Notes: generated from the sequence alone by a model not told the origin. Counted from the stretch's first letter, positions 32,920-42,622 are shown. The stretch: DNA of 64,000 nucleotides from Prorocentrum cordatum (GCA_963575745.1 CAUYUJ010018616.1:507680-571679); one strand, 5' to 3'. A program made the numbers and translations.

Positions 32920-32945
<26 letters not shown>
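32871..32945 (+). repeat. (TCC)n tract
   Basis: About 75 bp of perfect triplet repeat. The following 32946-33825 is G+C-rich with many short GCCTGCGCC words (33395-33760) and no supportable gene. Confidence 0.9.
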
Positions 32946-32950
<5 letters not shown>

Positions 32951-33825
32951 TCCTCCCAGAAGCGATTCGCCCCCCCAACGCATGCGAGCTGCAGTACTGA
33001 GGAGGTCCCCGTCGGAAAAGCACCGCGCCGTGCTCTTGAGCTGCCCCCCCCCCCCCCCCGTGCCGCGAGCGAGAGGGGGGGGAGGCGGCGCGCGGCGCAG
33101 GGGTGAGAGGGGGCGAGGGGCGAAGGAGTGCGCGCCTTCGCGGTGGCCCCCCGCGGCCCTCCCCCGATCTCACTCGGCCGCCAGCGCTTCGAGACGCCCC
33201 CCGGTGGACCCCTGTGCGCGTAGGGCCCTCTCATCCGCAGCCGAGCCGCGCCTCCCAACCCCGCCCGCCCTTGTCTCGCTCCCGCGGAGGGCGCGACGCC
33301 GCGGGCGCTGCGCAGGGTGGAGATTCGAGCGCGCTCCCCCGCCCCCCTCCCAGAACTCTCTAGTCTAGATCGCCAGACGGGAAGGGCGCGCCTGCGCCAG
33401 TAAAAGCAATGCCCTGCCCGCCTGCGCCAGCGCTTGCGGTGGAAGGGCGACGCCTGCGCCTAAGTATTTGAAGCGCTGGAGGTGCCTGTGCTTCACCGTG
33501 GGGGGCGCCTCTGGTGGTAAAACAAATGCCCGCGGCGCCCGCGCGAACATCGCGGCAGCGAGAAGGTGCCTGCTCCTGATTATTGGACGCGCCCGCGGCG
33601 CCTACTGGCCGCGCGCAACGCTGGCGCGGTTGCATCGATTGCCCCCGCAGCGACTGCGCTGACAACTCGAAGCCAGAGCGAGGCCCACGCCCAATTTTTC
33701 GAAAGCGCGCGCAATGCCTGCGCCGAGTCACGCGCGGCGCCTTCGCTGACAGCGCGACGACGCGCGCGCGCGATAACGCCGCCATGGCGGGGCGACGCCC
33801 GCACCCTATTATTTAACGTGCCGAA

Positions 33826-34272
33826 TCATGCCCCCTGAGTTCCGAGTGCAGGCGCGAGCGGAACGGAGCGGTAGTTGGACCAGGCGTCCTCGGCGCGACG
33901 TCGCTGGGTTTGGGTGGAACATGCAGCAACCACCTGGGCGCGCAAAGCATCGAAGTCCGCACTCGAGAGGTCGACCTTGCGACAGTCCACCAGCGGGCCC
34001 ACCTCACCTGCCAGGTCGCGGAGCCGGACAGAGACCTCCGCTGTTTACGTGTTACTGCCAGTCGGCATCGGAGTATGGAAATCAATGTTTGGCAGCACGG
34101 ATGGCACCGCCGTGAATGCGAAGGTGACGGCGACGGCGGCGGCAGTGATGGCGACGGGGCAACCGTCGCGGTCGCGATCATGATCATCTACATTGGCCCC
34201 CAGTATGGCGCCGTTGTTTCGTCTGGATGAACAACGGGAGCACGCCTTTAGGGTTCCTCTTGCCCTGACCAT
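33826..34272 (-). pseudogene. Coding-like gene fragment with one in-frame TAA
   Basis: One minus frame is open from 34272 to the TGA at 33826-33828 except for a TAA at 34045-34047. Downstream of it 72 codons read as a convincing soluble protein with G/C-ending codons (RLRDLAGEVGPLVDC, RAEDAWSNYRSVPLAPAL). Upstream, the same frame has a hydrophobic run (VAITAAAVAVTFAFTAVPSV) that could be a membrane segment. Either this is a decaying gene, or the stop is spliced out, but no sensible intron pair closes around it. An acceptor-like AG at 34041-34042 allows the downstream part to be a separate 3' exon. Family not recognised. Confidence 0.6.
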
Positions 34273-34273
34273 C

Positions 34274-34605
34274 TGATCCCAGATTTCGTGGCAGCACCCA
34301 AAACAATCATGCTACCTGCTACCTCCTAAAAACTGTGGAAATCCACAGCCCGGCACCACAACATCGGAATCAACAGAACCCCTGGGAGTCCCGAAGATCT
34401 CCGGAATCGCCGTAACGCCTCCAAGGAGCCAAGTCGCGTCTCTGTGCCCCCCCAGAAACCCCTATAGAATATCCGGGTCTCTCGCCCATGTTCCTCTACG
34501 TCCCGCAACCCTCTCACACCACCGGGCGCGTTCCTCGGCCAGGCTGGGCATATCGCTTCAGACTCCCTTGCGTTTTGCGGTCCCCAAGCTAGGCGCTCCA
34601 ACAAG
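34274..34605. other. Unassigned stretch
   Basis: No repeat or gene recognised. Confidence 0.4.
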
Positions 34606-34815
34606 GACATGAATGGAGGGCGGATGGCTTTCAAAATGCAGCTCTCGCCTCAGCGCCGCGATCGCTCGTTGTAAGCGCTTACAGCACTTATCAGTGTGGA
34701 GGGCCGGTGGTTTTCAAAATGCAGTGTTTGCTTCAGCGCCGCGCGCATTCGTTCTGCAAATGTCCAAATACATAGATGGAGACGGGCTCGTTTTCAAAAT
34801 ATGAAGCTCGCGGCT
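34606..34815 (+). repeat. 83-bp tandem units, distant locus
   Basis: Two to three units of the 10995-12720 family. GGAGGGC(G/C)G..., TTTTCAAAATGCAG and CAGCGCCGCG anchors lie at 34653 and 34735 (82 apart). Confidence 0.8.
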
Positions 34816-35509
34816 GGGATTTCCTCGGATTCTATGCTTCAACGTTCCAAATTGTGCAACACCTATACGGCTTTAAAGCGATCTATTCACGGGGCTTAGG
34901 TTGAGCCTCCCGTGAATGTTATCACCGAATCTCTGAAACTGCGTGAACCTTCCAATATGGAAAACAAATCTTGTTCGAAACGGGCCATCGCTCTACACTT
35001 CCTTGACATATGTAAACTTCTCAAGGGGAGGGGCTTTCAACGGGAGGGTGTAGTGCATCACCGTTGCGTGAACCCAAAAAATACCGAGTCCGCTACCCAC
35101 CACCTCTCCTGGGTTGCGTTCTGCACCGACTGCTCAAGCGATCCCAGCCGTCGCGACGAGGGCCCCCCCGGGAAGCCCGAAAAGGCGAAGCAAAGGCACG
35201 GAAAGCGGTATAGGTGCCTTGTCTTCCTGTGAAAGTTACGTGCTGTGGTGCTCTACCCCACCAGGGCCCCCCACATCCCCGGAATTCCCCCCGTTGGCCT
35301 TCAGCGTGCTGGACACCTGGGCAGCGGGCCACTCCTTCGAGGCCTCCTTGCTCCTGGCCGCAGGGGGTCGCCGTCGAAACCACTGCCGACGTCGCCCCCG
35401 CGCGACGATCCAGCGCGGACGGGACGGGGAGGCGGGGGGGGAGGGGGCGGGAGGTCAGAGAGGAGAAGACATCCAATGCCTCCTCTTCCTACTCCTCATT
35501 GAACCGTGG
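34816..35509. other. Unassigned stretch with a possible short exon
   Basis: A plus-strand segment at about 35270-35390 reads FPPLAFSVLDTWAAGHSFEA with G/C-ending codons and could be an exon, but it continues into (TCC)n in the same frame. Nothing else is identifiable. Confidence 0.3.
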
Positions 35510-36110
35510 ACCTCCTCCACCTCCTCCCCCTCCCCCTCCTCCTCCTCCTCCTCCTCCTCCGATTCCTATCCCTTCTCTCGTCCAGATATTCCTCCGCCAC
35601 CTCCCCTTCTCCTCCTCCTCCTCCTCCTCCTCCTCCTCCTCCTCTCCTCCTCCTCCTCCTCCTCTCCTCTCTCCTCCTCTCCTCCTTCCTCCTCCTCCTC
35701 TTCTTCCTCCTCCTCCTCTCCGCCTCTTCCTGCTCCTCCTCCTCCTCTCCTCCTCCTCCTCCTCCTCCTCCTCCTCCTCCTCCTCTTCCTCCCTCCTCCC
35801 CCTCTTCCTTCTCCTCCTCCTCCTCTTCCTCCCCTCCTCCTCTCCTCCTCCTCCTCCTCCTCCTCCTCCTCTGGATCCCCATATTCTCTTCGAGCGTACT
35901 GCGGATTGAGAGGCGGACGCAACTGAGCAGTGTGTTCTTACAGAGACACTTGTGTTTCTGTGGGCAGGTGGTAAGGTGCGCCCGAGGTCCAGCTCTCCGA
36001 GGCGTTATGTTTGAGCCTCCGCCTTCCTCCTCCTCCTCCTCCTCCTCCTCCTCCTCCTCCTCCCGCCTCCTCCTCCTCCCGCCTCCCCCCTTTCTCCTCC
36101 TCCCCTCCTC
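35510..36110 (+). repeat. (TCC/CTC)n tracts
   Basis: Pyrimidine triplets at 35510-35875 with many TCT interruptions, and again at 36021-36110. Among the longest such tracts here. Confidence 0.9.
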
Positions 36111-36660
36111 CCCCGTGCTTTCTGGCAGACGCGGGCCGGAGAAGTCGGCAGGCACGCGGCTGCCGCTTCCGACGCCCTTGGTATTCCCAGCGAAGATACA
36201 GCGATCATTCCAGCAGACGGCTGGAAGACAGCTGTGGGGAGATACTGTGCGCCGCGCTAGGTTGTCTCACGGTGAAGGCAAGAACCATTGGATAAAGGAT
36301 CCAGGGTCTGGAAGCCGGTGGAACTCCAATCGTGGACTGGCCATGGATAGCACCGCCGCGCTCGTCAGATAAGGAATCCTCCAGGGTCTGCAGCCTCCTG
36401 GACACATTCGTTTACGAACGACCCCGCCGTAGGTAATCTAAACTGCTCATGTGCTTGCCACGAGGCTTCGCAACAACCTGGGGCCCGGCGCGGGTCCAGG
36501 GAGATCAAGGACGGCGACCACGACTGCAGAACCTGTTTGCCTCAAGGGACCTCTTCCAAGATCTGGTAAGTCTTTTTATTCTCCATGCACAAGCAAGATT
36601 CCACCCTCCCGAACGCCGGCAAACAGCATCAGCAAGAAAGTCCGATCTTCTGGCACGAAG
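36111..36660. other. Unassigned stretch upstream of the spliced-leader match
   Basis: Open frames of ~85 codons lie at 36449-36711 in two plus frames. If the spliced-leader match marks a retroposed mRNA, its body would lie downstream, not here. Confidence 0.35.
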
Positions 36661-36666
36661 GGAGGA

Positions 36667-36687
36667 CTTGAGCCATTTTGGCTCAAG
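36667..36687 (+). other. Relict dinoflagellate spliced-leader-like sequence
   Basis: 36671-36687 (AGCCATTTTGGCTCAAG) is identical to the last 17 of the 21-22 nt dinoflagellate trans-splicing leader. The preceding four bases differ from the leader and instead make a perfect 8-bp inverted repeat (CTTGAGCC / GGCTCAAG, loop ATTTT). It is followed by TCCG rather than a GT donor, so a spliced-leader RNA gene is unlikely. Relict leaders in genomes are known from mRNAs that were reverse-transcribed and reinserted. Confidence 0.6.
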
Positions 36688-36700
36688 TCCGTTGGGCTGA

Positions 36701-37768
36701 GATTCTGGTGAAAACGAGGATTCAGTGGAGGCAGGAGGAAGAATGGGGGAAGGTAGAAGGTTCACGAAGAGAGGGAGAGGGAGATGGGAGAAGGGAACAA
36801 CTGGACACAAGCTACACTGCCGGAAGAATTGAGATGGGTCTTTCGGCCCCGAATGCTCGCAGACAGCATCAGATCTAGAATTCCAGCCTGAATCTCAGCT
36901 GTCCTGAAGTGGGAAGTGCTCGAGATTCTGGTGAAAACAAGGATTCAGGGGAGGCACGAGTGAGAAGGGAAAAGGTAGAAGGTTCACGAAGAGAGGGAGA
37001 GGGAGATGGGAGAAGGGAACAACTAGATACAAGCTACGCTGCCGGAAGAATTGCGATGGGTCTTTCGGCCCCGAATGCTCGCAGACAGCATCAGATCTAG
37101 AATTCCAGCCTGAATCTCAGCTGTCCTGAAGTAAAGTAAGAGGTAGGTGAAAACGAGGATTCAGTGGAGGCAGGAGGAAGAATGGGGGAAGGCAGAAGGT
37201 TCACGAAGACAGGGAGAGGGAGATGGGAGAAGGGAACAACTGGACACAAGCTACACTGCCGGAAGAATTGCGATGGGTCTTTCGGCCCCGAATGCTCGCA
37301 GACAGCATCAGATCTAGAATTCCAGCCTGAATCTCAGCTGTCCTGAAGTAAGAAGTGCTCGAGATTCTGGTGAAAACAAGGATTCAGGGGAGGCACGAGT
37401 GTCGGGTCGGGCGAAAGGGGGGGATAGCAAAGGGGGGGTTTGAGAATCAGCTCACGTAGCTGATTTTCCCGGCGCCTCCCGGCGCCGGAGGCGGCTATGT
37501 ATCGAGGAATGGGCCCCTCGGCGAGGCCGAAACCAGCTGCATGCAGCAAATTTCGTAACCCCCCCTTTCCCAATCCCCCCCTTTCGCCCGACCCGAGAGT
37601 GAGAAGGGAAAAGGTAGAAGGTTCGTGAAGAGAGGGAGAGGGAGATGGGAAAAGGGAACAACGAGATACATGCTACACTGCCGGAAACATTGCGATGGGT
37701 CCTTCAGCCCCGAATGCTCGCAGACAGCATCAAATCTAGAATTCCAGCCTGAATCTCAGCCTTCCTGC
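36701..37768 (+). repeat. ~220-bp tandem repeat with AB dimer order
   Basis: Four units start GATTCTGGTGAAAAC or its remnant. A-type units (GAGGATTCAGTGG) have GGTGAAAAC at 36707 and 37146; B-type units (AAGGATTCAGGGG) at 36930 and 37369. Both spacings are 439 bp, so the array is a duplicated AB dimer. Shared parts include GAGAGGGAGAGGGAGATGGG and GACAGCATCAGATCTAGAAT. The last B unit is split by MITE B. Confidence 0.92.
37402..37596 (+). mobile_element. MITE family B, copy 1
   Basis: 195 bp with perfect 24-bp TIRs beginning TCGGGTCGGGCGAAAGGGGG. Flanked by a perfect 5-bp duplication GAGTG (37397-37401 and 37597-37601). The uninterrupted paralog GCACGAGTGAGAAGG near 36955-36970 is the empty site. 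Internal palindrome-like CCGGCGCCTCCCGGCGCCGG. No coding capacity. Confidence 0.97.
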
Positions 37769-37959
37769 CAATTCGCCGGCCCAACGGGCCAGAGGCGTGC
37801 TAAGATCTCCGGTAACTACTTAACAATATTTCTAGTTCGCGCGCGCGGGGCGGCCCCTGGCGATCCCCATGGGGGAGGCTATTTTTCGCCGGCCCTCAGG
37901 AGGATCGTGGCCTCCGAGGGGCTGGCTGCAATCGACTACCCCCCCTCCCGCCCCAAGGG

Positions 37960-38075
37960 GCATCCAAGAGCCCCCCAAGAGGCCCCAGGGGAGCCCCAGA
38001 CGCCGCCGAGGAGCCCCAAGACGCTCCCAAGAAGCCCCGAAGAGGCCCCCAAGACGGCCCCAAGAGGCCCCAAAT
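37960..38075 (+). repeat. CCAAGAGGCCCC degenerate array
   Basis: Short member of the ~10-bp family seen at 10577, 45525, 46855 and 63470. Confidence 0.7.
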
Positions 38076-38428
38076 AGCGCTCCAGGGCCGGCAGAATGAG
38101 CGAAGCGATTAAATAAATGATCTGCCCAACTCTAAGTTGGAGGCTTCAGCATGAAACCCGTGGGCCCTCTGCTGGAAAAAGAAGCACAGGATCCTGCAGA
38201 GAGTATTTTGACGGTGAACCAGGAAGGGGACAGCGGAGAAAGAGAGAGGGGTGGGGGAGAGAGGCAGAAGGAGGCTGAAGGGAAGAGAGGATAGGCCAGA
38301 GCAGAGAGAGAGAGAGAGAGAGAAAGGGAGAGGAAGAGAGAAACGCCTTGCACGTGCAAAACGCACTGTCAAACGATCGACAGCAAGGCGTAAAAGTATC
38401 ATTCGTAATGCTGTCTTTCAGCATGGGA

Positions 38429-39658
38429 TCATGAGCCTGGGGCATCCAATCCATTAGCTCCAGCAGCAGCAGCCGTAAGCTTCTTCCATTGATTCTGGGC
38501 TTCAGAGCTCAAGCCCAGCGACCCCCCCTGTGCGAGCACTCGCAAGATATATGGCGATGGTCGAGGAGGAGAAGGAAGAGGAGATCGAGGAGGAAGAGGA
38601 CGAAGAGGAGGAGATCGAGAGGACGTGGGGCGAACACGGCCCGAGCGTGCTGCAGCCGAGCTCCGCAGTGCCAGCGCGCGCGCGCCACAGGCTGGCCTGC
38701 GGCTGGAAAAGCTCGCTGGTCGGGCGGAGCGGCGGACTATAGGAGGACGAGGACGGACAGGAGGAGTCGGCGGAGAAAGCAAGCAGTCGCTGAAAGACCT
38801 CGCTCGGCGAAAAACTGCTGCATCGTTGGGAACCCGTTCGTCATGGTGTGGCATCCAGAACAGCATCGCTTTCGCTATGGCTCCGTCCGCCTCGGAATAA
38901 TATTGTTGCGCTGCCCTGTAGCCCAAGGACGGAACGACTGAGGCCACGTGCTCGGCAGCATCAACCAAGCCTGGACGGCCGAATCCGTAGAACCGTTCAG
39001 AGCTCCTCCGAAGATCAGTGCACCCTCCCCCGCCCGAAACGTCTGCCGGGCAGCAGCGGCCGCGCCGCGGAGCCCTGCGCGAGCCCTCTGGGCGTGCGAA
39101 AACCCCGACAGGCGCGTCGGGCACGCGACGCCCTGGCGGCACGGCAGGGAGGCAGCGGGCGAGGGCGCGCTGGCGCTGCGCCACGCGGAACGGCGAGAGC
39201 ACCTCCGCCGCCTGCCGTGCTGCGCTCCAGCGCCTGGCCCGCAGCCTCCGGCGGAACGGCGACGGGGGCCCGCCGGCCTCGGGCCTCGCGAGCAGCGAGG
39301 CCGGCGAGCCGCGGGCCAGAGGCCCGCGGGCGGGCTCCTCGCAGGGGTCGGAGGCCACGTCCTCGCCGAAGGACGCGAGGCTCTCGCCGTCGGCCGCCGT
39401 GCTGCAGGTGTCCAGCGAGTCGTCCACGGCCTGCGGGTCGCAGGGCTTCGGCGAGCACGCGCGGGCGTCCTCGTCTGGCGTCGACGGCCACCTGCCATTG
39501 GCCGTCGAGTGGTGCACCCCAGGCACCAGGGCCATGTTCAGGGGAGCGGGCCGGAGGCTCTTGTAGCCGCTGGGCTTCGGCTGGGCCTCGGCCGTGGATA
39601 AGTGCAGGCCAGGGATAACGGTCATGTTCAGGGCGGCCGGGCGGAGATTGCGGTACAT
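38429..39658 (-). CDS. Best-supported protein-coding frame, unknown product (~409 residues)
   Basis: The frame runs from ATG at 39658 to TGA at 38429-38431. I chose this ATG because the frame upstream passes into repeat family I (39941-40085). From residue 1 to about 215 almost every codon ends in G or C. Residues 2-23 and 32-53 are a diverged duplicate with motif LRPAxLNMxxxPGxHxSTA. Residues ~60-110 are acidic (DEDARACSPKPCDPQAVDD), followed by an Arg/Ala/Pro-rich part. Residues ~215-300 are again ordinary (RFYGFGRPGLVDAAEHVASV, FWMPHHDERVPNDAA) with weaker codon bias, and the last ~100 are Ser/Pro/Arg-rich and may be noncoding. Introns are possible. No known domain recognised. Confidence 0.6.
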   Translation of the reverse strand: MYRNLRPAALNMTVIPGLHLSTAEAQPKPSGYKSLRPAPLNMALVPGVHHSTANGRWPSTPDEDARACSPKPCDPQAVDDSLDTCSTAADGESLASFGEDVASDPCEEPARGPLARGSPASLLARPEAGGPPSPFRRRLRARRWSAARQAAEVLSPFRVAQRQRALARCLPAVPPGRRVPDAPVGVFARPEGSRRAPRRGRCCPADVSGGGGCTDLRRSSERFYGFGRPGLVDAAEHVASVVPSLGYRAAQQYYSEADGAIAKAMLFWMPHHDERVPNDAAVFRRARSFSDCLLSPPTPPVRPRPPIVRRSARPASFSSRRPACGARALALRSSAAARSGRVRPTSSRSPPLRPLPPRSPLPSPPRPSPYILRVLAQGGSLGLSSEAQNQWKKLTAAAAGANGLDAPGS

Positions 39659-39940
39659 TGTGAAGGGAGATGACGCGCGGAAACTGTATGCCTGAGCCTG
39701 CGGTGCTTGGAAGAAGAACAGCCTGAGCCAAAATGATGCCGCCTCGGTGTCATAGCCTCCAGCGGCCTTCAGTGGCCTTTCAGCGACCTTTAGGAGGACC
39801 TGGCGGCCTTTAGCGGCCTTCGGTGGCCCTCGGCGGCATCTCGTGGCCTCTACAAACATGCAAAACAAGTGTATTGCGTATGGGCTTCCAAAAAGACTCC
39901 CTGAAACAAGACGTCCGATACCCTGCTTTGAAGGGAAATT

Positions 39941-40085
39941 GGGACACACAAATAAATACACACAAATAACCAGATTCCCCATATTTTCCAATATTTTCTT
40001 GATTTTTGTCTTCCCCCCCACTTCCCATATTTTCCCATATTTTCCTGGGAGTGGAGGATTACTTGTGTCTGTGTGTTTTCTCCCC
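39941..40085 (+). mobile_element. MITE-like family I, copy 1
   Basis: About 145 bp. The left end GGGACACACAAATAAATAC is imperfectly complementary to the right end GTGTCTGTGTGTTTTCTCCC. The middle carries CCCCCAC/CCCATATTTTCC repeats. Copies at 48104-48252 and 51661-51825. No clear target-site duplication. A+T-richer than its surroundings. Confidence 0.65.
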
Positions 40086-40383
40086 TCCTGATGCTTGTTG
40101 TTCAACGCATGGCCCCCTCAACCCGTGCCCCAGGGCATCCCGAGTGGCGCTTCGACGGGCCCGAGCCCCCCCCCCCCCCCGCGAGGGCACCCGGCGGCCG
40201 AGGGGGGAGGAGAGAAGAGCAGGCCCGTCTTGACTCTGCCATGACGCCCGGCGTCTCGGCTTGCTCCGCTCAAGCACGCGGCAACATGGATTGCAGATCT
40301 TGTGTGTGCCAACCAAGAGAGTTATTTTCATCATGCAGTTTTTTTGTGTTGTTTTGTGTTTTTGTGTATCTTTTTGTGCTTCG

Positions 40384-40449
40384 CTGTGTGCGCTCGCATG
40401 CAGATCCACGGATCTGAGATCCGTGGATCTGCATGCGAGCGGCACACAG
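40384..40449 (+). repeat. Long near-perfect palindrome
   Basis: Arms 40391-40414 and 40418-40441 are exactly complementary over 24 bp (CGCTCGCATGCAGATCCACG...), loop TGA. Outer bases CTGTGTG / GCACACAG extend pairing to 31 bp with one bulge. A T-rich run precedes it (40324-40380). It could extrude as a cruciform or encode a hairpin RNA. Confidence 0.9.
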
Positions 40450-40820
40450 AAATGGGCCTGACGCGATAGGACACAGCGACCTTGCGCCGCAGCTTACGCG
40501 GGCCGCCAGCGCGGCACGCTGCCCTGGAGACGAGGGCGCTCGCGCGCGACCTTGCGCGGGCAGCGGGCGCGCCAGTGCCGGCGAAGACGGCCCTGCTCTC
40601 TTCTGTCGCTCATGCCAGCGCGGGGGGAGGACCTCCTGACCCGGGCCAGGCCAGACCCGGGTCAGTCTGGCCCTGCAGGGTCCTGCAAGATCCTGCAGGA
40701 CCCCTCGCGGATCCTGCAGGACCCTGGAGGATGCTGCACCAGAGCCCGGGTCAGTGCACCCCTGGCCCTGCAGGACCCTGCAAGGTCCGGCGCGTTGGCT
40801 GACCGGGCGATGACATTACT

Positions 40821-40991
40821 TCGGGGATGGACAGAGCCCCATTTAGAAAAACGGGGTTTAGTGAAAACGACCTCGGGCCCAAACATGGCGGGCGCAAGCC
40901 TGGAAAATGACGGCCGCGGCGCCCTCTCGAGAACCGAAAACGGACAAGCCAGTGATCGACGCCTCAGGGTGGGGGTTCTGTTCACCCCCGA
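40821..40991 (+). mobile_element. MITE family G, copy 3
   Basis: 171 bp from TCGGGGATGGACAGAGCCCC to GTTCACCCCCGA, flanked by a perfect TTACT duplication (40816-40820 and 40992-40996). The paralogous sequence at about 41580-41610 (GTGCATTCACTGCAGCCTGG) is uninterrupted and serves as an approximate empty site. Confidence 0.92.
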
Positions 40992-41236
40992 TTACTGCAG
41001 CCTGATTTGTCGACGGCCCGCGTGGATGGACGCGCGAAGGGTTGTGGATGCCATGACACTGGACACTCCAACAATCCGATCATTGAATCAAATATGCGCC
41101 TGAAGTGTATGAAGCCTGTTCCAAACACGTTTCAAGCATTTTTTGAAACAAAAGCCTATTTAAACCATGTGTGAAGCATCTTTTAGACATCTGGAAATGA
41201 TTGGGCAGCGTGCTTCCTCTCCACTGCTCGGCCTCC

Positions 41237-41387
41237 ACAGGCGAACGGGGGGACCCGTCGCAGCTCCGCGCGCCGTGCGGCCGGGCACTCCCGGGCCTGC
41301 GGGCCGGTGGCGTGTGGCCCTGGCCCGCAGGCCCGGGAGGCTGCACGACGCGCGCAGCGCGGGGCACCCCGTGCTGGTGAGAAGAAT
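41237..41387 (-). repeat. Direct repeat N, copy 1
   Basis: Similar to 41617-41766 (GGGGGGACCC.TCGC, GCTCCGCGCGCCGTG.GGCC, CTCGCAGGCC.GGGAGGCT, GCGCGCAGCGCGGG.CACCCC, GCTGGTGAGAAGAAT). An upstream GTCG.CGGCCCGCGT..ACGGACGCGCGAAGGG box also occurs at 41008 and 41608. Confidence 0.8.
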
Positions 41388-41537
41388 GGGCGATCCCTCG
41401 CCGAATAGCTCCCTCTCCATCTCGCTAAAGTCGCCGAGTAGCCTTAGTTCAATCTCCCTGTCCAAGTCGTCGAGCAGCTCCCTCTCCCGCTCCTCTTCGC
41501 CGGCGTCGAAATCGCCGAATAGCCACTCCATGGAGTG
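41388..41537 (-). CDS. 50-codon acidic module present in one of two repeat copies
   Basis: This 150-bp segment lies between two blocks (GCTGGTGAGAAGAAT and CCCCCTGGGGATG) that are adjacent in repeat copy 2 (41767-41780). On the minus strand it encodes a highly charged helix-prone peptide starting MEWLFGDFDAGEEERERELL at 41531, with a second LLGDFSEMERELFGEG half, G/C-rich codons and no stops. The surrounding frame is open from 41642 to 41160. It may be an exon gained or lost in frame. Function unknown. Confidence 0.5.
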
Positions 41538-41616
41538 CCCCCTGGGGATGCGACAGCTCGGGGCCCGGGCGGGTCTAGTGCATTCACTGCAGCCTGGCTT
41601 GTCGGCGGCCCGCGTC

Positions 41617-41766
41617 GACGGACGCGCGAAGGGGGGACCCATCGCTGCTCCGCGCGCCGTGGGGCCAGGAACTCTTGGCTGCGGGCCGATGGCGTGCCGC
41701 CCTGGCTCGCAGGCCTGGGAGGCTCCCCGCGACGCGCGCAGCGCGGGTCACCCCGCGCTGGTGAGA
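41617..41766 (-). repeat. Direct repeat N, copy 2
   Basis: Lacks the 150-bp module. The minus-strand peptide LPGLRARAxRHRPA is shared with copy 1. Bases 41768-42254 beyond it show no supportable gene. Confidence 0.8.
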
Positions 41767-42254
41767 AGAATCCCCCTGGGGATGAGACAGCTCGGGGCCC
41801 CAGCGGGATAGCACATTCTTTCCCGAAAATGTCGGTGTTAGGATGTCTGGATCGGTCTTCGAGATGGGACTTCACGAGCCTCCATGGTCTGCATGCCTGA
41901 GGCATCCCCTCGCAACAAGCAGTACTGAGGTCTTGTCACGGTGCTATCCATGCGATGTGATGAAAGTTCGGCCTCCCCACCTCTTGTGGCAATTCAGCCA
42001 CATTCAATCCCGCGGATGGAGAAAGACAGAAGTTCAGGGCGGATGCTTTATTATCGGAGGTTGCGGTTAACTTCACGCCCATGGGGGGTGGCCTAGTTTT
42101 CGCCCGACCCCATCCTCGTCACTCAGCCGTTCGGGACGATCTGGGTACCCTCAGAACTCTCTCGGTGAGGCACGGCTGCTGGGAAACACTCCGAGGCTGG
42201 ACTGCCCCCCCGCAGAACAGCCGCGACGGCAATCCGAGTTTGCGCCTCCTCTTT

Positions 42255-42410
42255 GGAGGCGACCTGGGGTTTGAATTGGCTGGGATACTAGAAATTGGGC
42301 CATGAGGAAGGGATAAAGCCGAATCCGCTCAAGATCGGTCCCTCCTGGGGTCCATCTAACGCATTTTCTCAACCCAGCTCCGTTTTCACAGGCCCCTGGG
42401 CCCCAAAAGC
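42255..42410 (+). repeat. Dispersed repeat family P, copy 2
   Basis: Partner of 26815-26960. Confidence 0.5.
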
Positions 42411-42622
42411 GGCCCCTGGAGTGTGGAAACCCAAAGACACCGATACCACTACTCCACGGCCCTCTCCTGGGGTGCGTCCTGACCAGGATGTTGTTGCGAG
42501 TCCAGCTGTGGCGACAAGGGCCTCCCTCCCAGGAGGCCCCCAGAAAGGGGAAAGCGACAGTCTGACGCAGGCCGAAAAAGGCAACACAACTCCCCGAACC
42601 CAGCACCTCGGGCCCCTTCCGC

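Noticed and set aside
36667-36687. Spliced-leader RNA gene
   Set aside because: The 5' four bases differ from the leader and no GT donor or snRNA-like intron follows.
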